From the NCBI GenBank assembly GCA_002887195.1, contig PJAB01000499.1:1-25202 (forward strand): a DNA stretch of 25,202 nt. Reading direction: 5' to 3'. The notes under the pieces are model-generated. The model searched no databases, was not told where the DNA came from, and saw only the letters and a program-made list of their open reading frames with translations. Shown piece after piece: positions 15,819 to 22,850 of the stretch. Made by a program: the position numbers and the translations under genes. The DNA comes from Chrysochromulina parva. Lineage: Eukaryota; Haptophyta; Prymnesiales; Chrysochromulinaceae. Position 1 is the first letter of the stretch, and the number at the start of each line of letters is the position of its first letter.

Positions 15819-16607
15819 ATGGCTCGCGCATCCCTCCTCGCCCTGGCGGCGTGCATCGCCTACACTCTGGCCAACGTGGGCGAAGGCTTCTGCAACGACA
15901 AATCCACCTCGTGCGCGTTTTGGGCCGCCAACGGCGAGTGCTCGGGCGAGAACTCGGAGCACCTCGCAACTCTGTGCCCGCACTCGTGCGGGACGTGCGA
16001 CATTCTGTGCAAGGACACGGACGTCTCATGCCCGAACTGGGCCAAGAATGGCGATTGCAAGAGCAACGCGGGCTTCATGCTGAAGGCTTGCCCCACTTCC
16101 TGCGGCCTTTGCTCGCCAAGGTGCACGGACCTCTCGGCCGACTGCCCTGGCTGGACGTCGGCGGGTGCCTGCGGCGACAACCCGGGCTTCATGCTCAACC
16201 ACTGCCCGGTCTCGTGCGGCGTGTGCCGCGACGAGTGCACGGACACGCACAACGACTGCCCCGGCTGGGCCAAGGCGGACCAGTGCCATAAGAACCCGGG
16301 CTTCACTCTCAAGACCTGCCCGAAATCGTGCGAAGTTTGCAAGGCGAACGTGTGCGAGGATAAGAACGCGACGCAGTGCGCCATCTGGGGTGAGACCGAG
16401 TGCGCCAACAACCCGGGCGCGGTGATGCGCGACTGTCCCAAGACGTGCGGCGTGTGCACGGCCGTGTGCGCGGATAAGGAGCCCGCGTGCCATGATTGGG
16501 CAATCAAGGGCGAATGCGAAACCAATCCGAACTCGATGCTCGCGCTGTGCCCCCAGTCGTGCGGCACGTGCCACCAGCTCGAGAATTACAAGAAGGACGA
16601 GTTGTGA
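15819..16607 (+). CDS. Six-ShKT-domain secretory protein with KDEL ER-retention signal
   Basis: Predicted 262 aa. MARASLLALAACIAYTLA is a signal peptide. Six consecutive ShKT-type Cys modules of about 36-38 aa follow, each with six Cys in the pattern C-x5-7-C-x2-W...C...CPxSCGxC (for example CKDTDVSCPNWAKNGDC ending CPTSCGLC). The protein ends ENYKKDEL, a canonical KDEL signal for retrieval to the ER. ShKT modules are named after a cnidarian peptide but are common in non-toxic algal and animal secreted proteins, so no toxin role is implied. KDEL suggests a resident lumenal function such as redox, folding or hydroxylation support. An in-frame ATG at 15684 would bury the signal peptide, so 15819 is preferred. 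Single exon. Confidence 0.88.
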   Translation: MARASLLALAACIAYTLANVGEGFCNDKSTSCAFWAANGECSGENSEHLATLCPHSCGTCDILCKDTDVSCPNWAKNGDCKSNAGFMLKACPTSCGLCSPRCTDLSADCPGWTSAGACGDNPGFMLNHCPVSCGVCRDECTDTHNDCPGWAKADQCHKNPGFTLKTCPKSCEVCKANVCEDKNATQCAIWGETECANNPGAVMRDCPKTCGVCTAVCADKEPACHDWAIKGECETNPNSMLALCPQSCGTCHQLENYKKDEL

Positions 16608-16855
16608 GTCCTGCGCGAAGCACCGCGGGGGTCGGGGCGTTGCATCGGGCGCATGTGGCGAGGCTCTCTGTTCCAAGTGCCTTCCTTCCCGATTGATTTG
16701 GTTTGTGCTGGAAGGTTTGTCGATTTTTGTGGGCAACGAGCACGGCGTTGACGCGGTGCGTGTTGAAGGTACCGGTTCGGGGGGACCGGGACGGAAGATA
16801 CAAGGTGTGAAACCGCATCGTGATCGGAGAACGCTTCACACCCGCGCGCGGCCAC

Positions 16856-17881
16856 ATGCAAGTCTTGGTCACAGCCTCTCGCGACCCGCGGCCGAAAGAG
16901 CGCATCTATGAGAACAAGCCCGAGACCCGGCGTACTCAGATTCTGACCGAGATCCGGTCCAGGAATGCGCGCATCGAGCTGGCTGATGTAGCAAATGGGC
17001 CCGCAGCGATCGACATGTACGTCAAGCTTGGGATCACGACCGCAGATAAGCTAGACTTTCTGAGGACTGCTCACGCGGCGTGGAAATCGGCCCCATCTCC
17101 CGAGCCCTCGTTCCAATCGTCCGAGACCGCCGAGAAGGACGGCATCATTCCCAACTTGTTCGTGCGCGATAGACCCCATCCGACGGCTCCGTGGGCACGG
17201 CGCATGGCATACCACTCGAACTGCGTGCTCACGCCCATCTACGACAACACCGCCGAGGTGCTCGCCGACGACGCCGCCGTGTGCGCGCATGCGGTCGAGA
17301 TGATCCTGGCGGGCCGATCGGCAGCCTACGCCCTCACCACGCACCCAGGCCATCATGCCTTTGCGGACTACTATGGCGGCTTCTGCTTCCTGAACCACGC
17401 GGCGTTTGCGTTCTCGCGGCTCAGGCAGGCGGGCAAGAAGCCGTTCCTGATCGACGTGGACTACCATGCTGGTGACGGCACCGCATCCTTCCTCTCGTCG
17501 CGAGATATGGTCTCCCTGCACGCCCTCAACGACTACCCCTACACGCCGCTCGACTGCCCGTACGCCATCTTTACGCCTCCGGACACTGCGTGGGAGGGAT
17601 ATGAGCCGCTGCTGCGCGAGGCCCTGAACCGTCGCCCCCCCGAGACGGACGTGCTCGTGCTCTCCCTCGGCTTCGACACGCAGGACGGCGACCCATGCGC
17701 GGCCGAGGGTCACAGGCTACGGCTCCAGCCAGAGGATTTCGCCAAGATGCGAGCGGTGATTAACGAAACTGGGCTGCAGCTCATCGTGACGCAAGAGGGA
17801 GGGTACTTGATGTCGAGCGTGCACAAGGCCGCGGCCGAGTTCTGGCTGGCGGGCGAGATGGCCGCGCCAGCCATCTCGTAA
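16856..17881 (+). CDS. Histone deacetylase / acetylpolyamine amidohydrolase family enzyme
   Basis: Predicted 341 aa, the length of bacterial-type acetylpolyamine amidohydrolases. The arginase-fold deacetylase motifs are in order: TTHPGHHAFADYYGGFCFLNHAA (the charge-relay His pair and GGFCFLNH), FLIDVDYHAGDGTASF (zinc ligands Asp and His), LSLGFDTQDGDP (third zinc ligand Asp), and TQEGGYL with the catalytic Tyr. The usual DxDxHHGxGT is DVDYHAGDGT here. The N terminus MQVLVTASRDPRPKERIYENK resembles the opening strand of the APAH group rather than classical nuclear HDACs. It probably removes acetyl groups from polyamines or another small substrate; protein substrates cannot be excluded. No intron or targeting signal was seen. 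The frame is open upstream to a GTG at 16820, but 16856 is the ATG. Confidence 0.87.
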   Translation: MQVLVTASRDPRPKERIYENKPETRRTQILTEIRSRNARIELADVANGPAAIDMYVKLGITTADKLDFLRTAHAAWKSAPSPEPSFQSSETAEKDGIIPNLFVRDRPHPTAPWARRMAYHSNCVLTPIYDNTAEVLADDAAVCAHAVEMILAGRSAAYALTTHPGHHAFADYYGGFCFLNHAAFAFSRLRQAGKKPFLIDVDYHAGDGTASFLSSRDMVSLHALNDYPYTPLDCPYAIFTPPDTAWEGYEPLLREALNRRPPETDVLVLSLGFDTQDGDPCAAEGHRLRLQPEDFAKMRAVINETGLQLIVTQEGGYLMSSVHKAAAEFWLAGEMAAPAIS

Positions 17882-18328
17882 CGCCGTTGGGATGCACGCG
17901 AGAGTTACATGCACAGGTTGGAGCTGACAGCAGATGCCCACACCGGGATAATGATTTCATGATGACTGCTCGATGAGGGTCGAATTGCAATTGGTAGCGC
18001 TGGCGTTGGGTGCCCAAGGTCGGGTGCGTGGGGACTTGCACCGAGGCGTGCACTGCACACGTTAGCACTGAAGACGACTCTGAGTGTGCGGCACGTTAGC
18101 ACCGGCAAATGCCGTGTGGAGAGAGTCTGTGCTCCACGTTGAACGGCACCGCGACACGGTCACGGAAGAGTGAAGGTGTGAAGACGACTCGCTGAGTCGG
18201 ATCAGGGATCTATTTGCGAAAAGGTCAAACCCGCCGACTTAAGCGTTAACGTTGCGTACTGCATGCGAAGTCGGGAACACATATTACGAAAATGCTATGC
18301 ACAAATGGAACAGACTCCGGTCGACGTG
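17882..18328. other. Intergenic region between convergent genes, small direct repeats only
   Basis: No gene was found in this 447-bp gap where the HDAC-like and PhyH-like transcripts converge. Two short direct repeats are present: cacgttagcac (18058 and 18092) and tgaagacgactc (18069-18080 and 18179-18190). Confidence 0.5.
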
Positions 18329-19888
18329 CTACTTCTTTGTACTCTCCTGCTGTGCGTACGCGACTGCTCCCGTCTGCTTCATGATGTCTCCAAGCGTGTG
18401 CTGCCCTGCATACTCTGCAAGGATGGAGCGGTAAGACGGATCATCGTATGCCTCAGCGTCCGCCAGCCTGCCCGCGTGACGAAACGTGGCGTAGAAGATG
18501 ATCCGCAGCTGGTCGGTCTTGGGATCACCCACGAGGCCTATCGTGTCCACACCCCCACCACCATCGAGGCCCATCGTGTTCACACCCCAACCACCATCGA
18601 GGCTCATCGTGTTCGCACCCCCAGAATGGAACGTGCGCCCATCGTACACGGCGACATCGCCCGTCTGGAGGAGCGCGACGTACGACCTTGGGGGAAGGGA
18701 GCCGTCAGTGCTGCCCGGCTGGCGCCACGGCCGCTCACCCGTCGGCACTCTGGCGAGGCCGATCACGTCGCCGTGCGACTCGAGCGCTGCATGCGCCTCC
18801 GCGTCTGTGTGCGTGAACGGGACGAAGCGGGTGGGGCCGAGCGCACGGCTGATCGGCTGCATCGCGACGAAGGCGCTGAAGAGGATCGGTGTGCTCGACC
18901 ACCTGTGAACACACACAGTGCACACGTCATGATGGTGGTGAGAAGAGTGTGCACTGGCGCATAGCGCATTGGAGGGTGCGGGCACTGTGTGTGTTCACAG
19001 GTGCGGGCACTGTGTGTGAGCCTTGCTAGACCACTTTGTGTCCGCATGCACGATCTGCGCCTTCGCCCCCGGCGACGAGATCAGCGCGGCGAGCTCCCAC
19101 AGCGCCGCCTGCGACCCTCCCGCTGCGAGGTCGAGTGCTTCGCCCAAAGGGCTATCATCACAGAAGAGCTCCCGAAGCCCCTTGCGCACAATCGGCGCCA
19201 TCGGTAGGCGCAGGTCCCAGCGCGCGGCGGTGGCGGGGCTGCTCGAACCGGACTGCGCCGCGGCCTCGCCATTCGGCGCGAGCACCTTCGAGAAGTTTCC
19301 ATTCTCCGTCGAGATTGGGAGCTCGATGCCGAGGACAGCCTTGGCAGCCGCAGCCGCAGCGCGCAGCGCAGCGTACTGCTTGGCATCAGCGGATTTGGCG
19401 GCCTCGAGCTCCTTCACTATAAACTCTCGCAGCTCGACAGCCGTTGCCACACTCAATGCACCGCGCAATTGGACGATGCCCGCAGCCGCAAGCTCGGCTG
19501 CGGCGCATGCGCCAGTTGTCGATGCACTGTACGCGAGCGGCTCGCCTTCGCGGAGGTACGCTTGCTCATCGGCCGTGCGCGCGGACATTTGGCCGATGAT
19601 CGCCTGCTCGAGTTTGCTCGCCAGTGCCAGTTCCGCTGCTGTCATTTCATCGTAGCCGTCGTCATCGTCGTCGTCATCGAGCTCATCTAAAATACGTTGC
19701 AGATCGTCGTCACAGCAAAGCAGAGGCCATCGACCGCGGCAGAGGCAACCAGCCGGCGCTGCTGCCGAATAGGCAGCATGCCAATTACGCCCAGGCATTG
19801 CTGCATGGTGTGGCGCTGCGATATAGCCGAGCGGCAACGTGACGATCGTCAGAGCGCTCAACATCGGAGAATACAATTTGGATCCCAT
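18329..19888 (-). CDS. PhyH-type Fe(II)/2-oxoglutarate dioxygenase
   Basis: Predicted 475 aa from exons 19888-19035 and 18902-18329. The 2OG oxygenase triad can be followed across the intron: QIVHADTKW (HxD iron ligands, end of exon 1), ISRALGPTRFVPFTHT, GDVAVYDGRTFHSGGANT (distal His), and LRIIFYATF (Arg that holds 2-oxoglutarate). This matches the phytanoyl-CoA dioxygenase superfamily, which hydroxylates lipids and small molecules. The N-terminal 80 residues have a hydrophobic stretch (MLSALTIVTLPLGYIAA) that could be a signal or targeting peptide, then an Asp-rich tract. An in-frame 33-bp repeat (18540-18624) inserts NTMxLDGGxGV units between the distal His and the Arg. The start ATG is at 19888; it lies only 30 bp after the stop of the upstream GT90 gene on the same strand. 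Confidence 0.8.
18540..18624 (-). repeat. In-frame 33-bp tandem repeat in the PhyH coding sequence
   Basis: Units 18540-18572 and 18573-18605 plus a partial third unit begin atcgtgtycacacccc on the plus strand. On the coding strand they encode NTMSLDGGWGV, NTMGLDGGGGV and DTIGLVG. The repeat keeps the frame and lies in a loop between two active-site motifs. It has no intron-like ends. Confidence 0.85.
18903..19034 (-). other. Intron of the PhyH gene with exon copy and a 22-bp perfect inverted repeat
   Basis: On the minus strand the donor is ACAAA|gtggtctagca and the acceptor is gtgttcacag|GTGGTCGAGCA. The first 11 nt repeat the exon start at 10 of 11 positions. The join restores HADTKWSSTPILF. 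On the plus strand 18900-18921 and 18982-19003 are exact reverse complements over 22 bp (core cctgtgaacacacacagtgc), with one arm covering the acceptor. Part of the second arm is also directly repeated at 19001-19018. Confidence 0.82.
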
Positions 19889-19918
19889 AATAGGCAAGTC
19901 CGCGACCGCGTAACCTGA

Positions 19919-21421
19919 TTACTTACTTACTCTGATATGACTACTTCTGTGAGTCCCCTTGTTTACCGCACGCATCGCGGCGCTTCGGCACGCGCGCACG
20001 GTCCCGTCCTGCTCGGAGGATTCGAAGCCGGAGCGCCGAAGCCCGTCCGCCAGAGGGCGGGTGTGGCTCTGACCTGCGGCTCCCAGCGGATTGCATGCAT
20101 GGCCGTTGGGCCATGGTCCGATCAGAGTTGGATTCGGTGGTCGTCGGCATTCGCCGCAGATATAGTGCCCATCGCGCGCCCTGGCCGTCGGCCACGTATC
20201 GGGGGTGGGCCGGTAGGCGAGCCGATGGCTCCAGCCGTGCAGCAGCCGGCGCCAATAGCAATTGCGGCTGTCGACGTCGAGCGTCGCGTGCGCGAAGGCC
20301 TGGGCACGGTGTGCGACGAGGCGCACGGCCTCGTCGTGCTGGCTCACATTTTGCAGCACCTCGACGATGTCGTCGTGCGCCGTCACGTAAAACGGGATGT
20401 AATGCTCCCACGGCTGCAAGGCGCGGTAATAATACTCGACATACATAGACTGCTGCTTGAGTACCGCAGCGTTCGTCAGGAGCAAGTTCTGGAGCCGTGC
20501 CGAGTAGCTGTGCCCATCAAGGTGCAGCAACCACTTGTAACGTCCCATCGCCTCGGGCGGCTCGCGTGGCGCCTTCGTGAGCGGGGCTAATGAACGGTTC
20601 AAGTGGCGCTCGCTGTCGTGAGAAGGCTCGTACTCCACCAGCCCCACATCGAGCAGCGGCGCGCGCCCCTCATGCGCCAGCCGAGGGAGCACGTAGCGCG
20701 AGCAGCGACCAAAGCGGTGGATGCCGCAGTATGGCGTCCCGCGAAAGTATGCCTTTGCTAGCTTCGCCTCCCACGGGAACTTGGCCTCCCAGGCAGCTGG
20801 GGGGCCGGGCAAGCCTGCACGGAACGAGAGAGGCACTCAGCATGCCGTGCTCATGGGAATCGACGCAGTTGGACACCCAATCACACCACCCAATCACACC
20901 ACCCAATCACACCACCCACTCGCACCTGGGAGCCTACCCATGAGTCTCGCGTCGTAATAGCCCATGCGGAAGGCCCCTGATGGGACGAGCACGTCGAAAT
21001 CGAGGCTGGACGTGCGTCCGGTGCTCGCGTCGCGCGTCTCGCGCTTGGTGAAGCTAAAGAGCGGGACGGGCACTCCGTGTGCCTTGCCCTGTGCCTTCGG
21101 GTAGTCGTCCACGTTCAACATGAACTCAACGTCCGGCACGCGATGCATGCCCAGGATTGCGCGCAGATCATCCGCGAGGGCGTACAGCTGCGGGTTGCGC
21201 GGTCGCGGGTGCGCATCCGGCTGCAGCCAATGCAGCGTGTTGTTGTAGATGCCGAACATGGCGGTGATGTCGTTCTCTCGGATGCGGTGGTCGTTCTGCT
21301 GCGCCGCTTTGAAGGCTTCACGCGTGATGGACCGCGGCTTGAAGGCTGCTAGGTCTGATTTCAGGCCCGCGATCAGGGCTGGCGGAAGGGGGCAATTAGG
21401 ACGCGAGGGGCTCGCCGACAT
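19919..21421 (-). CDS. GT90 (CAP10-like) glycosyltransferase
   Basis: Predicted 463 aa from exons 21421-20926 and 20814-19919. The pattern of the GT90/CAP10 family is visible: VPDVEFMLNVDDYP, VPVPLFSFTK, DFDVLVPSGAF, then after the intron AWEAKFPWEAKLAKAYFRGTPYC, RYKWLLHLDGHSYSARLQNLL, AVLKQQSMYVEYYY, LQPWEHYIPF and DIVEVLQNV. Members add xylose, glucose or related sugars to proteins or polysaccharides (POGLUT, CAP10). No N-terminal anchor follows the ATG at 21421. Just inside the frame the minus strand reads cctaattgcccccttccgccag, which looks like an intron acceptor, so a 5' exon with a membrane anchor may have been missed. The last 90 residues look poorly conserved and may include misread intron or 3' UTR. 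Confidence 0.8.
20815..20925 (-). other. Intron of the GT90 gene starting with 13-bp tandem units
   Basis: The preferred donor is CTCCCAG|gtgcgagtgg and the acceptor is cgttccgtgcag|GCTTGCCC, 111 nt, giving RLPG-LPGPPAAW in frame. A donor 12 nt earlier (ATGG|gtaggc) also keeps frame. The first 52 nt of the intron are four 13-bp units (plus strand 20874-20925, consensus cacccaatcacac), each beginning gtg on the coding strand like the donor. Confidence 0.72.
20874..20925 (-). repeat. Four 13-bp tandem units at the GT90 donor site
   Basis: Three identical units and one variant (cacccactcgcac) abut the proposed splice donor exactly. On the coding strand the units read gtgcgagtgggtg, then gtgtgattgggtg three times, so each offers a potential GT donor. 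Confidence 0.9.
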
Positions 21422-21487
21422 GCTCTGTCGCGTCCTAATTGCTCCGAAAGCCGCCGCCGCCGCGACGAGAGCCTGTCGGCTTTCGGA
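21392..21487. repeat. Two adjacent perfect stem-loops around the GT90 start
   Basis: The first has arms gcaattaggacgcga (21392-21406) and tcgcgtcctaattgc (21428-21442), 15 bp perfect with a 21-nt loop that holds the GT90 ATG at 21421. The second has arms tccgaaagccg (21443-21453) and cggctttcgga (21477-21487), 11 bp perfect, starting at the next base. Back-to-back hairpins at a start codon could affect translation or mark a small palindromic element. Confidence 0.85.
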
Positions 21488-21658
21488 ACACGAGCGTGTG
21501 AACGTGAATGTGGTTTGACTTGTTTTCTAACGAAAGAAAAAGGGGAAGTTCAAGGGACGACTGCGGACAACTATGCTCGCATTTTCAACACGCACGTTCG
21601 TGAAAAGGTCGTTCTGCAAGATCAGAATTCCTCAAACCGGTAATTAATTAGTGTGGCG

Positions 21659-22495
21659 ATGCGGCTCCGTCGCGGGGTGCTCTTCCTGCCCGCTCTGGCG
21701 TCTCTAGCAGATTTGCGGGCAGCCTGGGCAAACAGTGGCCGCACGGTTGCGCAGAGCGTCGGCGTAGACCAGAAGAACGTTGGCGTACTCTCAGATCCAC
21801 GCGCACTCTTGGATGGGGAAGGACTGCAACCCTTGATCTGGGGAGCGCGCGACCGCTGCGACCCGACCGATCCAAGCTGCGAGCAAGGTGGCATAGTGGG
21901 GAAGAGCCTCGAGGTGCAGCCTCCGCCAAAGGTAGCCAACGTCGAGATTACCGACAAGGTGAGGCTCTATCTCACGATCGGAGGCGAAAAGGCCGGGACA
22001 CTGGATATCGGGCTGTGGCGCAAGGCAGCACCGGTTTCTGTGGAGGCCTTCACGCAGCTCGTGGCCGGCACGTTTGGCGCCGACCTCCAAAACGGCGAGC
22101 AGCCGGCCTCGCTCTCTCCGAGCGTCGCGTTGAGGATCGAGCGAGGCAAAGCATTTGTATTCGGTGGACTCAAGCAGAGAGGCGGCTCGATGCGGCTCGA
22201 GGCTGGCAGGACGCGACCGCAGTACTTTCCGATCGCGCCGCCCACGGTGACGGATGCGCCTAATGGCGTCTCGCACACGGCCGCTGGCCTCCTCTCGTGG
22301 CGACGTGGCAGCCAGCAGGCGGTGGAGTTCTCGATCACGCCGCGCCCGAATCCGGCGCTTGACGAAACTGAGATCTGCTTCGGCGAGGTACTCGACGGGA
22401 TGGAGGTGCTCGAGCGTCTGAATGTGCTCCCCACGAACAACTACAATGCTGCTCCCATGGCGACTGTCAGGATAGAGCGCGCCGAGCTGCTATAG
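21659..22495 (+). CDS. Divergent cyclophilin-like protein (PPIase fold), probably organelle- or lumen-targeted
   Basis: Predicted 278 aa. MRLRRGVLFLPALASLADLRAAWA is a signal or transit peptide. From about residue 98 the protein follows a cyclophilin layout: ITDKVRLYLTIGGEKAGTLDIGLW, KAAPVSVEAFTQLVAGTF, VFGGLKQRGG, then HTAAGLLSWRRGSQQAVEFSI and ETEICFGEVLDGMEVLERLN, the last close to the cyclophilin FGxVxxGMxVVxxI strand. The catalytic FHR and QGGD motifs are not recognisable, so isomerase activity is doubtful. Similarity in style to plant thylakoid-lumen cyclophilins suggests a plastid role, but that is an inference. The start is the ATG at 21659, 237 bp from the divergent GT90 start. Single exon. 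Confidence 0.68.
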   Translation: MRLRRGVLFLPALASLADLRAAWANSGRTVAQSVGVDQKNVGVLSDPRALLDGEGLQPLIWGARDRCDPTDPSCEQGGIVGKSLEVQPPPKVANVEITDKVRLYLTIGGEKAGTLDIGLWRKAAPVSVEAFTQLVAGTFGADLQNGEQPASLSPSVALRIERGKAFVFGGLKQRGGSMRLEAGRTRPQYFPIAPPTVTDAPNGVSHTAAGLLSWRRGSQQAVEFSITPRPNPALDETEICFGEVLDGMEVLERLNVLPTNNYNAAPMATVRIERAELL

Positions 22496-22850
22496 GGGAA
22501 GTTGAACCACATGGTACTGTCCAATGGCAATGCGGGTACCGGTAGCACGGCGCGGTAGGGGCGATTCAGTCATTCAGGGGTCGTATGGATAGATCACGCG
22601 AGACTTTGATTTGAGCGGACCGTGTGAGCGCGCTCGCGTCCGTCCGGAGACCTGCGGACTGTTTTCGCGCCTTGGGCGCCGACTGTTTTCACTAATTCTC
22701 CAATGTTCAATGTATAAGCGCAAAAATGTCGTGAACACGTATACACAGTGCCCTGTGCGTGTGTCCGAGTGTCCCAGCACGCGATGTCTTTTGTCCAAGT
22801 TCACTCCAACGGCCGGAGTTGCGCGATGTAACGCCCGCACCGCGCACGAC
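22496..22850. other. Intergenic region and probable 5' leader of the BART gene
   Basis: This stretch is less GC-rich than the flanking genes. The frame of the BART gene is open from about 22611 and has an ATG at 22710, but codon bias only appears after 22851. No other gene or repeat was found. Confidence 0.5.

Noticed and set aside
15819..16607. ShKT repeats as a toxin gene
   Set aside because: ShKT is a widespread disulfide module; a six-module ER-retained protein does not suggest a toxin.
16856..17881. Horizontal transfer of the amidohydrolase gene from bacteria
   Set aside because: It is intron-free and APAH-like, but base use looks like its neighbours and no phylogeny could be run; the evidence is insufficient.
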